Positions 1 to 7,764 of a stretch of DNA of 26,566 nt are shown in pieces; the stretch's first letter is position 1; the number at the start of each line of letters is the position of its first letter. A program made the position numbers and the translations under genes. Under the pieces are notes generated by a model. The model was not told the origin of the DNA and searched no databases. It saw only the letters and a list, made by a program, of their open reading frames with translations. Source of the stretch: an uncultured Pedobacter sp. (lineage in GTDB: Bacteria; Bacteroidota; Bacteroidia; Sphingobacteriales; Sphingobacteriaceae); contig NZ_CAMLHF010000061.1 in NCBI RefSeq assembly GCF_946479715.1, positions 1 through 26,566 on the forward strand, given 5' to 3'.

Positions 1-26
1 AGTTCAGACGTGTGCTCTTCCGATCT
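1..26. other. Illumina TruSeq adapter left on the contig end
   Basis: The first 26 bases match, as I know it, the 3' part of the Illumina TruSeq read-2 / multiplexing adapter, ending in GCTCTTCCGATCT. Genomic sequence starts at base 27. The reading frame of the truncated gene that follows would run through the adapter, so residues translated from bases 1-28 are not real. This is a sequencing artefact and marks a contig end. Confidence 0.97.
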
Positions 27-400
27 CTGATCAGGGGCTAGATCCGGCAACAATTGTAGACGAAAACAATTCAGTAAGAGACAATTATAAACAAGCCGTT
101 AACTTTAGACTTGGAGCAGAATATAAAATAGACAATGCATTTAGCTTAAGGGGCGGTTACGGTGTTAATGGAAGCGCAATACAAGGTGATGATAAAGGTC
201 ATTTCGCTACCCAATTTTATTCTGGTGGACTTGGCTATCGCATCAACAACTATTATGTTGATGTTGCTTACCAACGCACAGAAACAAACACAGAGCTGTC
301 TCCTTATTTACTTGGAACAAACGACAACCCTTTAGAACCGATTGCTGATATTAAAACTTCAAGAAACAATGTATTTTTAACCTTTGGATTAAGGTTTTAA
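27..400 (+). CDS. Outer-membrane beta-barrel protein, C-terminal part (OmpP1/FadL-like)
   Basis: This is a 5'-truncated gene; the first whole genomic codon is at 29 and the stop is TAA at 398-400, leaving 123 residues. The translation shows alternating beta-strand patterns typical of a porin: VNFRLGAEYKI, FSLRGGYGV, FYSGGLGYRI, YYVDVAYQRTET and a terminal strand NNVFLTFGLRF. The last residue is an aromatic Phe, the usual C-terminal signal for BAM-mediated insertion. The pattern fits the C-terminus of Bacteroidota proteins annotated as OmpP1/FadL transporters or hemin receptors, which take up hydrophobic compounds. The N-terminal plug and signal peptide are missing, so substrate cannot be judged. 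Barrel status is fairly sure; the FadL assignment is tentative. It converges with the UbiD-family gene across a hairpin repeat. Confidence 0.75.
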
Positions 401-425
401 AAGTTAGTATGATAGTCATTCTTCC

Positions 426-516
426 TCGTCATCTCGACGATAGGAGAGACCTCTTGATTATGCCAATTTGCGGCTACTTCTCTATCAAGAGATCTCTCCT
501 ATCGTCGAGATGACGA
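426..516. repeat. Long hairpin repeat, copy 1
   Basis: Two 33-base arms (426-458 and 484-516) are inverted complements with one mismatch, C450 against A492, around a 25-base loop. The arm begins TCGTCATCTCGACGATAGG. A second copy with the same arms and a related loop start (TATGCCA, then TTTGC) lies at 2533-2630, so this is a dispersed repeat rather than a one-off terminator. It sits between two convergent genes, where it could also end transcription from both sides. No transposase is nearby. It may be a REP/MITE-like element moved in trans. Confidence 0.85.
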
Positions 517-533
517 AAGTACGCTATAAAATA

Positions 534-576
534 AACGACTCTTGAACGACTTTGCAACGACTCTGAACGACTATTC
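534..576. repeat. Short degenerate tandem repeat, about 11 bp x 4
   Basis: Four successive units begin with AACGACT at 534, 545, 556 and 566, with spacing of 11, 11 and 10 bases. The units are AACGACTCTTG, AACGACTTTGC, AACGACTCTG and AACGACTATTC. The array lies between hairpin copy 1 and the 3' end of the UbiD-family gene. It could be a small array produced by slippage or a decayed binding-site array; no function is evident. Confidence 0.6.
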
Positions 577-636
577 TCTATTAAAACTCAGTTTTTACCC
601 TCAATACTGTCGTATATCAATCTTTTTTCTATTAAA

Positions 637-2472
637 CTAGATCACTCCGAATAACGAAGCCCCCTTCTCACCTAGTCTATTTACTTTTTCTTCTATTTCA
701 GGTACTTTCAATAACTCAGGCGCGTGGTGCGGTTTTTTACGAGCATCAATTATCGCAGGCCCATTACAGCCCCAGTGTTTATCATCAATAAACTCCGAAA
801 TACCGTGAATATCAGTTGCCGGATTGCTACGCGTAAAGGTTACCCATACCAAATTGTTTATATTCTGAGCAGTAAATTCAGCATCATCGCAAAGCACAAT
901 CAAAGGTATACCACTTAAATCTTTACCCTTTAGAGCCTCTTCTAGTAGAGCTATTTCGTCTTTTGCTGCTTTAGCCGTAGTATAAGCCGGAAGCTGCAAA
1001 GCCATTACACCTGGAATAGCAAGCTTAACAGAACTAAAATCAGACGGCATTAAAAAACCTTCGCTAAGTTCAGTAGAAAGTACTCTCTTTTTCTCCCCTG
1101 CCGCAGCAAACACTACTTTAGAACCACTGTTTAACCCCTCGCCACTATAATCTAAAGTATCTATAGTTGTTTTGGTATGGAAATGCAAATCTCTTGCAAG
1201 ATCAATACGTTCCAATACATGCTGTATAAAACCAGAAAGATCATGAGTATCTAACTGTTCATTATCTTCTCTGGCAGCTATAAACAAGTATTTCGCTAAA
1301 CTTAGCTGATTCTTACCTAGAATATGGTTTGCAATAGTTAAAATTTCCTGAGGCCTCCTCTCCTTAAGATACGGTGTATAACGCTCACTTCCGATCGCAA
1401 ATAATAAAGGGTGTACTCCTGCTGCATCAACAGCGTTTACTTCTTTTAATCCATGTATTTCTTTCGGCAATGCCGATCCAGCAATCTCATGGATCAATGC
1501 ACCAAAACTGGTATCCTCCTGAGGGGGTCTGCCTACTACAGTAAACGACCATATTGCATCGTTTCTGTGATAAACATTATGCACCTTCATTAATGGAAAA
1601 GGATGGGTAAGACTATAATAACCTAAATGATCACCAAACGGTCCCTCTGGCTTATTCTCTTGCGGATAAACAGTACCTGTTATCACAAAATCAGCATCCG
1701 CAGAAATGCAGAATCCTTCATCATCGTAAAAGTATCTGAACCTTCTGTTACCTAAGGCTCCTGCAAAAGTCATTTCAGAAAGCCCTTCGGGCAAAGGCAT
1801 TACCGCCGCCAGAGGATGAGAAGGTGGTCCACCAACAAAAATACTCACCTTTAAAGGCTGTCCTTTTGCATTGGCTTTAGATTGATGAACGCCTATACCC
1901 CTATGTATTTGATAATGTAATCCTATTTCTTTGTTGGTTTCGTAGTCATTACCCGCCAACTGTATTCTATACATACCCAGATTTGCATTTAACACACCCG
2001 GTTTATCGATATCTTCGGTATAAACCTGAGGCATGGTAATAAAAGGGCCTCCATCCATTGGCCAGTTCACAATCTGAGGTAATTCACTGATGGTAGTTTT
2101 ACTAAAGTTAGCTTTAAACAGGCTTTGCTTTAAGGGAAGTGCTGTTAATGCTGTAAAAGCGATACCTGGTAATTTAAAAGGATTTTTTAGTGCTTTAACA
2201 GGGTCAGATCTAAGGTTTACCAGTTGTTCTACTTTAGGCAAGCTATCGCGAAACATGAATTTGGAGCGTTCTAATGTTCCAAACAAATTAGAAACAGCAG
2301 GAAATTTACTTCCTTTAACTTTCTCGAAGTATAACGCCGGTCCTTGTTGCTCATACACCCTTAGGTGTATTGCAGCCATTTCAAGGTAAGGATCAACCTC
2401 TTCTTTTATCCTAATTAAATGCCCATGCTTTTCAAGATCGGCAACACAGTCTGCTAAACTTTTATATCCCAT
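637..2472 (-). CDS. UbiD-family decarboxylase
   Basis: The 611-residue product belongs to the UbiD family of (de)carboxylases, cytoplasmic enzymes that use prenylated FMN with a divalent metal to remove carboxyl groups from aromatic or unsaturated acids. The signature PEGPFGDHLGYYS lies near residues 275-287. By alignment with characterised family members I take Arg169, Glu276 and Asp281 as the catalytic Arg-Glu-Asp set; all three are present. It is longer than E. coli UbiD (about 500 residues), like many Bacteroidota homologues, which are often annotated as menaquinone-biosynthesis decarboxylases. That label should be treated with caution, because the classical menaquinone route needs no UbiD step. 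No UbiX prenyltransferase gene is in the window. The start ATG at 2472 follows an AT-rich leader. The gene is downstream of dps with a hairpin repeat between, so the two are probably not co-transcribed. Confidence 0.88.
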   Translation of the reverse strand: MGYKSLADCVADLEKHGHLIRIKEEVDPYLEMAAIHLRVYEQQGPALYFEKVKGSKFPAVSNLFGTLERSKFMFRDSLPKVEQLVNLRSDPVKALKNPFKLPGIAFTALTALPLKQSLFKANFSKTTISELPQIVNWPMDGGPFITMPQVYTEDIDKPGVLNANLGMYRIQLAGNDYETNKEIGLHYQIHRGIGVHQSKANAKGQPLKVSIFVGGPPSHPLAAVMPLPEGLSEMTFAGALGNRRFRYFYDDEGFCISADADFVITGTVYPQENKPEGPFGDHLGYYSLTHPFPLMKVHNVYHRNDAIWSFTVVGRPPQEDTSFGALIHEIAGSALPKEIHGLKEVNAVDAAGVHPLLFAIGSERYTPYLKERRPQEILTIANHILGKNQLSLAKYLFIAAREDNEQLDTHDLSGFIQHVLERIDLARDLHFHTKTTIDTLDYSGEGLNSGSKVVFAAAGEKKRVLSTELSEGFLMPSDFSSVKLAIPGVMALQLPAYTTAKAAKDEIALLEEALKGKDLSGIPLIVLCDDAEFTAQNINNLVWVTFTRSNPATDIHGISEFIDDKHWGCNGPAIIDARKKPHHAPELLKVPEIEEKVNRLGEKGASLFGVI

Positions 2473-2532
2473 TACATGCCAAAGATATTAAAGAACTTGA
2501 TATTTAAAGGTATCGTTATGCTATGATACAAA

Positions 2533-2630
2533 TCGTCATCTCGACGATAGGAGAGATCTCTTGGCTATGCCAGTTTGCTTCTCAGCTGCTGTGCATTTTC
2601 AAGGGATCTCTCCTATCGTCGAGATGACGA
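2533..2630. repeat. Long hairpin repeat, copy 2
   Basis: The arms at about 2533-2564 and 2599-2630 pair over roughly 31 bases with G-U wobbles (2559/2604 and 2564/2599), enclosing a loop of about 34 bases. The outer 28 or so bases match copy 1 at 426-516, and the loop begins with the same TATGCCA-n-TTTGC sequence, so the two share ancestry. Here the element lies between the 3' end of dps and the 5' end of the UbiD-family gene, both leftward. It may insulate the two units or act as the dps terminator. Confidence 0.85.
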
Positions 2631-2648
2631 CTGCTTTAAGATGGCAAA

Positions 2649-3128
2649 TTATTTCTTGCCTGCAAACGAGCGCAACATCCAGGTATTTTTTTCTTTGAAC
2701 TGCATAAACCTGTTTACCATATCATTAGATCCGTCATCGCCGGCTTTATCCGTAGCTTCGAGGAGTTCGCGTTCTATTTCAATTAGTTTAGCCATATCAT
2801 CAAGAACGGCATCAACCATATCCAGATCCTTTAAACCTATGGTATCAATTTCTTTTATCCCAGATTCTTTAATGTAGTCGGAAAAACGACTATGAGGTGG
2901 TTTTCCAAGCGTCAAAACACGTTCGGCAATCTCATCAATTGTAAGTTGCGCATTGGTATATAGCTCTTCAAACTTTATGTGCAGTGTAAAAAAATTCTGC
3001 CCTTTAATGTTCCAATGGCATCCTCTTAATTTCTGATAATGAACGTGGTAGTTTGCTAGATAATCATTAAGCATATCTACAACGGGTTTTACTTTCTTTT
3101 CATTTAAACTGATTTCTTTTGCGTCCAT
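2649..3128 (-). CDS. dps: Dps-family DNA-protecting ferritin
   Basis: Dps forms a cytoplasmic dodecamer that oxidises Fe(II) with hydrogen peroxide, stores iron and protects DNA under oxidative stress or starvation. The product of about 159 residues carries the family ferroxidase signature: a His in YHVHYQKLRG, then HWNIKG followed by FxxLHIKFEELYT, with acidic residues DEIAER just after. The helix pattern and length fit the family. I chose the ATG at 3128 (MDAKEISLNEKK); an ATG at 3179 would add 17 basic residues that are not typical of Dps, although many Dps proteins do have variable basic N-tails. A possible housekeeping promoter lies at 3211-3238. The gene is divergent from the LysM protein gene and followed by hairpin repeat copy 2. 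Confidence 0.92.
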   Translation of the reverse strand: MDAKEISLNEKKVKPVVDMLNDYLANYHVHYQKLRGCHWNIKGQNFFTLHIKFEELYTNAQLTIDEIAERVLTLGKPPHSRFSDYIKESGIKEIDTIGLKDLDMVDAVLDDMAKLIEIERELLEATDKAGDDGSNDMVNRFMQFKEKNTWMLRSFAGKK

Positions 3129-3210
3129 AGTATTTATTTTTTTATTTTGTCGCCCTTTCAGGAATTGAAAATATAACAATACCTAATTAAAATGGTTTGA
3201 AAAATGTTCT

Positions 3211-3238
3211 TAAACATACAATAGTAAATCATAAGCAA
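3211..3238 (-). promoter_or_regulatory. Possible Bacteroidota-type promoter for dps
   Basis: On the minus strand TATGTTTA (3218-3211) matches 7 of 8 positions of the Bacteroidota -7 consensus TAnnTTTG. A TTG (3238-3236) lies 17 bases upstream in the -33 position. Transcription would start near 3204 and give a leader of about 75 bases. In such AT-rich DNA a chance match is possible. Confidence 0.3.
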
Positions 3239-3309
3239 CGTTTATAGTATCAATTCAGGGGTTATTTTTATTATTCGTATAATTGCGAAATTACTTTATC
3301 AGAAAATTA

Positions 3310-4542
3310 ATGTATAAATATTATATAGTATCATTCTTTGCCGTACTTCTTAGTTTTTCAGCTGCTAAAGCAAACACCAGAGATTCAATTGGGGTTGAAA
3401 ATTACAATGGTAAAAAATTGATCATCCATAAGATTGTCGCAAAAGACACCTACTATTCTTTAGGAAGAAGATATAACGTTGTTCCTAAGTATATTATGAC
3501 TTTTAATGACAATAAGTACCTTCAAATTGGAGTTATTATTAAAGTGCCAACCAACATCCCGTTTAACGAAAATCCGACTGCTACTGCAAGTGTTAAAGAG
3601 ACCACAACACCAGCGGTTACTGACACACCTACTGAGGGCAATCTGATTGAACATGCTGTTCAGAAAAAAGAAAACCTTAATATGCTTGCAGAAAAATACG
3701 GCACTACTGTAAACGAAATCAAAAGGGTTAATAATCTTCGTTCAATAAACTTACAAATTGGTAAGGTATTAAAAATTCCTGCTACAAAATCTCCGGATGG
3801 AACACCATTGGCAACTGTAGATCCTGAAAAGATCAACACCCCGCCGGTTGAAAACACACAAAAGGATCCTGTGGCTATTGTAGTTAAAAAAGACAGCATA
3901 AAGCCTCAACTGCCAATACAAAAACCTGCAGCAGTTAAGCCAGATACTTCAAAGCCCGACACTTCAAAACCAGATTCAACGAAGCCTGATTCTTCAAAAC
4001 AAGATAACGGGCCGTTATTGATCCATACAGTGGCGTCAAACGAGACGATGTATTCTATTGCAACACGCTACAAGTTAACAATGGATCAGTTAAAAGCTAA
4101 GAACAACCTGACAGACAACTCATTAACTGTTGGTCAGAAGTTATGGATCAGGGGTCAATATCCTGTTACTCCTCCACAGCCTGAACACCCTCTTGATACC
4201 CTAAACTCTATCAAAGATCCATCATTAAAGTATGCAGCAAGCAGATACGGCTTAAACCAGATCGACGAAAAAGGTACTGCTGTATGGATTTCTGATACTG
4301 ATCTTGATCCTACTAAAATGTTGGTTTTACACCGCACAGCTCCAATTGGAACCGTAATGAAAATTACCAACCCAATGAGCAACAGATCAACCTTTGCAAA
4401 GGTTGTTGGTAAATTTTCTGAAAATGAGTCTACAAAAGATGTTATAATTGTAATGACTAAAGCTGTTGCCGATGCACTGGGAGCTTTAGACAAAAGATTT
4501 TATTGCAATTTAACATACGGCGGACAAGAGAATGAACAATAA
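3310..4542 (+). CDS. Secreted LysM-repeat protein with C-terminal double-psi-barrel-like domain
   Basis: The 410-residue product starts with a signal peptide (MYKYYIVSFFAVLLSFSAAKA, about 21 residues), so it is exported and probably binds peptidoglycan. Three LysM modules are visible, near residues 38-80, 112-157 and 227-271, each with the pattern of a short hydrophobic strand, YxxLxxxY/SIAxxY and a closing IGxxLxIP/W. Between modules two and three is a low-complexity linker with repeated KPDTS/KPDSS units (about 201-221). The C-terminal 100 residues (about 307-404) resemble the RlpA-like double-psi beta-barrel, including TAPIGTVMKITNP. I chose the ATG at 3310 because it gives a clean signal peptide; an in-frame TTG at 3283 would add a charged stretch. 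The stop overlaps the udk start by 11 bases, so the two are translationally coupled. Wall binding is supported; any enzymatic activity is not shown. Confidence 0.85.
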   Translation: MYKYYIVSFFAVLLSFSAAKANTRDSIGVENYNGKKLIIHKIVAKDTYYSLGRRYNVVPKYIMTFNDNKYLQIGVIIKVPTNIPFNENPTATASVKETTTPAVTDTPTEGNLIEHAVQKKENLNMLAEKYGTTVNEIKRVNNLRSINLQIGKVLKIPATKSPDGTPLATVDPEKINTPPVENTQKDPVAIVVKKDSIKPQLPIQKPAAVKPDTSKPDTSKPDSTKPDSSKQDNGPLLIHTVASNETMYSIATRYKLTMDQLKAKNNLTDNSLTVGQKLWIRGQYPVTPPQPEHPLDTLNSIKDPSLKYAASRYGLNQIDEKGTAVWISDTDLDPTKMLVLHRTAPIGTVMKITNPMSNRSTFAKVVGKFSENESTKDVIIVMTKAVADALGALDKRFYCNLTYGGQENEQ

Positions 4543-5182
4543 TAAGCCCTTTATTATCGGTATTGCGGGTGGTAGTGGATCCGGTAAAACCTTCTTTTTG
4601 AACTGTTTCCTACATCATTTTAAAAATGATGAGGTAACATTAGTTTCACAGGATGATTATTACATCCCGGCTGGTGAAATGACTCAGGAAGAGAATAAAT
4701 TATACAACTTTGATTTACCATCAACCATAGATGATCAGCAATTTCTGCTTGACATTAAAAAACTCTTAAAAGGAGAAGTTGTTTATAAGAAGGAATATAA
4801 CTTCAATAATCCATTAGCAATAACCAAAATACTGGAAATTAATCCAGCCCCTATTATCATTGTTGAGGGGCTTTTTATCCTCCATTTTAAAGAAATTGCT
4901 GCCCTTCTGGATCACAGGATTTTTGTTGAAGCAGAAGAATCTGTGGCATTAGACCGCAGAATTAAACGTGATGGTATGGAACGTGGATACCCTGAAGAAG
5001 ATGTGGTTTACAAATGGAACAATCATGTGGTTCCTGCTTACAAAGAGTTCTTATTGCCTTACAAAGGCGAGTGTGATCAGGTTATTATAAATAATTATGA
5101 CACACCTGATGATATCATCAAAATAACCGAAGAGATCTCAGTAGATCTGAAGGTAAAATATTGCAAACATAAACAGGCCTAA
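4532..5182 (+). CDS. udk: Uridine kinase
   Basis: Uridine kinase phosphorylates uridine and cytidine to UMP and CMP in the cytoplasmic pyrimidine salvage pathway. The 216-residue product has a Walker A loop GGSGSGKT at residues 13-20, the nucleoside-binding DDYY at 41-44, the beta-strand motif IIIVEGLF ending near 115, and the lid-region DRRIKRD at 141-147. All are typical of the P-loop uridine kinase/phosphoribulokinase family, and length agrees with bacterial Udk. The start ATG lies inside the end of the LysM gene (11-base overlap). The last codons and the stop are part of a hairpin at 5168-5196, probably the terminator. A related kinase specificity in the same superfamily cannot be excluded, but Udk is the simplest reading. 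Confidence 0.85.
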   Translation: MNNNKPFIIGIAGGSGSGKTFFLNCFLHHFKNDEVTLVSQDDYYIPAGEMTQEENKLYNFDLPSTIDDQQFLLDIKKLLKGEVVYKKEYNFNNPLAITKILEINPAPIIIVEGLFILHFKEIAALLDHRIFVEAEESVALDRRIKRDGMERGYPEEDVVYKWNNHVVPAYKEFLLPYKGECDQVIINNYDTPDDIIKITEEISVDLKVKYCKHKQA

Positions 5183-5196
5183 TAAGCCTGTTTATG
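5168..5196. terminator. Convergent hairpin terminator overlapping the udk stop codon
   Basis: A perfect 11-base stem (CATAAACAGGC at 5168-5178 and its complement at 5186-5196) encloses a 7-base loop. The udk stop TAA (5180-5182) lies in the loop and the left arm encodes the last residues of Udk. The CoA-transferase beta gene ends at 5204 on the other strand, so this symmetric hairpin can serve both units. There is no strong T tract on either side. Confidence 0.6.
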
Positions 5197-5203
5197 CTTA
5201 GAA

Positions 5204-5863
5204 TTAATCCAGTATCATTTCAGGCGCGTTATCATCAGCGAAGAGTTTACCAGCAGTGGCTTGTTTGATGTAATCAACACTTACTCCCGGAGCCCTTTCT
5301 ACTAATCTAAATCCACCTTCAGGTAATATATCCAATACAGCTAATTCTGTTACCACTTTTCTTATGCAGTTTACTCCTGTAAGTGGTAAAGAGCATTTTG
5401 GCAATAGCTTACTTTCGCCCGCTTTATTTACATGCTGCATGGCAACAATAATATTCTTTGCGGAAGCTACAAGATCCATTGCCCCTCCCATTCCTTTCAC
5501 CATTTTACCCGGTATTTTCCAGTTGGCGATATCACCATTTTCTGATACCTCCATGGCTCCTAATATGGTCAGGTCAATTTTCTGGCTTCTGATCATCCCA
5601 AAACTCATTGCCGAATCAAATATGGATGATCCGGGTAAGGTAGTAATGGTTTGTTTACCGGCATTAATTAAATCAGCATCCTCTTCTCCTTCAAAAGGAA
5701 ATGGCCCCATACCCAACAACCCATTTTCAGATTGAAGCACCACATTAATCCCTTGAGGGATAAAATTAGCCACCAACGTAGGGATACCAATTCCTAAATT
5801 CACATAGTAACCATCTTTTATTTCTTTTGCGATACGTTTCGCAATACCATTCTTATCGAGCAT
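5204..5863 (-). CDS. scoB: 3-oxoacid CoA-transferase, subunit B
   Basis: This is the catalytic beta subunit of a succinyl-CoA:3-ketoacid (or acetate:acetoacetyl) CoA-transferase, which moves CoA between acyl groups in ketone-body and short-chain acid metabolism in the cytoplasm. The 219-residue product has the family motif GIGIPTLVANF near residues 24-34 and the active-site SENGLLGMGP, with the catalytic glutamate at position 46 that forms the gamma-glutamyl-CoA thioester. The glycine-rich KMVKGMGGAMDL and a conserved LPLTGVNCI follow. Length is normal for ScoB/AtoA. It starts 17 bases after the alpha subunit gene, so the pair is one operon. The exact acyl donor cannot be told from the sequence. 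Confidence 0.93.
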   Translation of the reverse strand: MLDKNGIAKRIAKEIKDGYYVNLGIGIPTLVANFIPQGINVVLQSENGLLGMGPFPFEGEEDADLINAGKQTITTLPGSSIFDSAMSFGMIRSQKIDLTILGAMEVSENGDIANWKIPGKMVKGMGGAMDLVASAKNIIVAMQHVNKAGESKLLPKCSLPLTGVNCIRKVVTELAVLDILPEGGFRLVERAPGVSVDYIKQATAGKLFADDNAPEMILD

Positions 5864-5880
5864 ATCAATATATTATAGAA

Positions 5881-6582
5881 TTAATTTCTTGGTCTAACCG
5901 TACGCTGTTCTATTCTTTTCTCGTAGTTAGCCCCCTGAAAAATGCGGTGCACATAAACACCGGGAGTATGTATATGATCCGGATCCAGCACTCCGGGTTC
6001 TACAAGCTCTTCTACCTCGGCAATGGTAATTTTTCCTGCCATAGCCATTACGGGATTAAAATTGCGACTGGTAGATCTGAAGATCAGGTTCCCTGCAGTA
6101 TCACCTTTCCAGGCTTTTACTAAGGCAAAATCAGCATCAAAAGCATACTCCATCAGGTAATCTTTCCCGTTAAAATTTCTGGTCTCCTTACCTTCGGCAA
6201 CCTCGGTACCTACACCGGCAGGAGTAAAAATAGCAGGCATACCATATCCCGCTGCCATGCATCTTGTAGCCAAAGTACCTTGAGGAATCAGCTCTACTTC
6301 CAATTCACCACTTAGCAACTGACGCTCAAATTCGGCGTTTTCCCCTACATAGGATGAGATCATCTTTTTAACCTGATGCTGCTGCAACATCAAGCCAATA
6401 CCAAAATCATCCACTCCTGCATTATTTGATATACAGGTTAGTTCTTTAACCCCTTTTCTTACCAGAGCGGCAATGCAATTTTCGGGTATTCCACACAAAC
6501 CAAAGCCTCCAAGCATTAAAGTACTACCGTTTTTTATGTCACTGATGGCTTCATCAGCACCTGCTACGACTTTGTTTATCAT
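5881..6582 (-). CDS. scoA: 3-oxoacid CoA-transferase, subunit A
   Basis: This alpha subunit pairs with the adjacent catalytic subunit B to form the heteromeric 3-oxoacid CoA-transferase. The 233-residue product carries the N-terminal motif [16 protein letters not shown] (about residues 25-40), then [12 protein letters not shown] and the mid-domain [15 protein letters not shown], all characteristic of ScoA/AtoD. Length matches the family. The gene lies 47 bases downstream of the sugar dehydrogenase and 17 bases upstream of scoB in the same direction. It probably belongs to a leftward operon that may begin at the DUF4296 gene. The upstream gap is AT-rich with no clear promoter. Confidence 0.92.
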   Translation of the reverse strand: MINKVVAGADEAISDIKNGSTLMLGGFGLCGIPENCIAALVRKGVKELTCISNNAGVDDFGIGLMLQQHQVKKMISSYVGENAEFERQLLSGELEVELIPQGTLATRCMAAGYGMPAIFTPAGVGTEVAEGKETRNFNGKDYLMEYAFDADFALVKAWKGDTAGNLIFRSTSRNFNPVMAMAGKITIAEVEELVEPGVLDPDHIHTPGVYVHRIFQGANYEKRIEQRTVRPRN

Positions 6583-6629
6583 ACTAAATTTTGTTACTAA
6601 ATTATATTATAAATTGTGTTAGAACCAAA

Positions 6630-7736
6630 CTATTTCGCTATTTCTATAATTTTATCATCACTACCGTTACTACTTCCAATATATACCTTACCATCCGGGC
6701 TCATGCATATGGCCCTTAACCGCCCGTAATCATTTACAAGATAATCTTTACTGGTCTCTACCTTATCACCGGCTGCATCGAGTTTTAGCTGAGTTAGTTT
6801 AGAAGCCTTTAAGCTAACCAATAGCAAAGAGTTTTTCCATTCAGGAATAAGATCAGCACTGTAGTAAGTTAAGCCGCTGGTGGCTATTGTAGGAGTCCAT
6901 GCTTGAATAGGCTCTACCACATTATGCGCAGTACAAAATGTTTTTTCAGCATCTTTGTCGCAATAACCCTCAACATTTGGCCAGCCATAATTTCGTCCTT
7001 TTTGAATGATGTTAACCTCGTCATCGTTATTAGGGCCATGCTCAGATTCGTATATTTTTCCATTGGCCAGCACCAAACCTTGCGGGTTTCTATGTCCTAA
7101 ACTCCATACGCGGCTACCCGCAATCGGGTTATCGGCAGGTATAGACCCATCAAGATTTACCCTGAGTATTTTGCCCGACAAAGAATTCATGTTTTGTGCA
7201 TTATCAGCCTCACTTGCATCACCGGTAGTAATCAGGAGTTTTTTATCTGCTGTAATGAGCAATCTGGAGCCATTGTGGATTGATGCTGCCGGAATCTGAT
7301 CAAGAATAACCAGAGGCGAATTCAGGGTGCCGTTTGAGTAAGTAAACCGAACTACTTTCCCTTTATAATTAGAGCCGTAATCATAAACTACATAAACCCA
7401 TGGGTTGGCTTCAAAGTCGGGATTTAGGGTCATACCCAGCAAACCACCTTCACCTTTTGATACCACTTCGGCAATGGTATGAAGCGCCGTTACAGCACCT
7501 GTTTCCGGATTTATTCTGCTAATTTTCCCTGAACGTTCGGTAATCCATAATTGCTTATCAGGTCCGTAAACAACTTCCCATACATGTGAAAGTCCTGTGG
7601 CTAAAACTTTGGTTTTAATAGCAACATCACCAGGATTCTGCGAGTCTCCGGATTTGTTTTTCTTACAAGAAGAAACGCTCATAAAGAGCGCGAACAAACT
7701 TATAAATAATACCTTCATAGGATGTCTTTTTCTCAT
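6630..7736 (-). CDS. PQQ-dependent sugar dehydrogenase-like lipoprotein (GSDH family)
   Basis: The 368-residue product resembles soluble, PQQ-dependent aldose sugar dehydrogenases, six-bladed propellers that oxidise sugars in the periplasm or outer membrane. A short hydrophobic leader ends in a lipobox, VSSC, with Cys24, so it is probably a lipoprotein. Family motifs are visible in order: LWITERSGKI (63-72), GGLLGMTLNPDF (97-108), HNGSRL with the likely catalytic His154, TTGDASEADNAQN (170-182), LSGKILRVNLDG, WSLGHRNPQG and ESEHGPNNDDE (about 231-240). The dehydrogenase consensus near the His is usually HNGGRL; the Gly-to-Ser change is a minor oddity. The ATG at 7736 has an AGGA ribosome site; the ATG at 7718 is a possible alternative. 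It starts 28 bases after mutS2. Whether the host makes or imports PQQ is unknown. Confidence 0.82.
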   Translation of the reverse strand: MRKRHPMKVLFISLFALFMSVSSCKKNKSGDSQNPGDVAIKTKVLATGLSHVWEVVYGPDKQLWITERSGKISRINPETGAVTALHTIAEVVSKGEGGLLGMTLNPDFEANPWVYVVYDYGSNYKGKVVRFTYSNGTLNSPLVILDQIPAASIHNGSRLLITADKKLLITTGDASEADNAQNMNSLSGKILRVNLDGSIPADNPIAGSRVWSLGHRNPQGLVLANGKIYESEHGPNNDDEVNIIQKGRNYGWPNVEGYCDKDAEKTFCTAHNVVEPIQAWTPTIATSGLTYYSADLIPEWKNSLLLVSLKASKLTQLKLDAAGDKVETSKDYLVNDYGRLRAICMSPDGKVYIGSSNGSDDKIIEIAK

Positions 7737-7764
7737 ACAACATCCTAAATGTAAATAAGTTTAT

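Noticed and set aside
5364..5735. A 123-codon forward frame opposite scoB
   Set aside because: It is an antisense shadow of a clear CoA-transferase subunit with normal length and active-site motif on the other strand.
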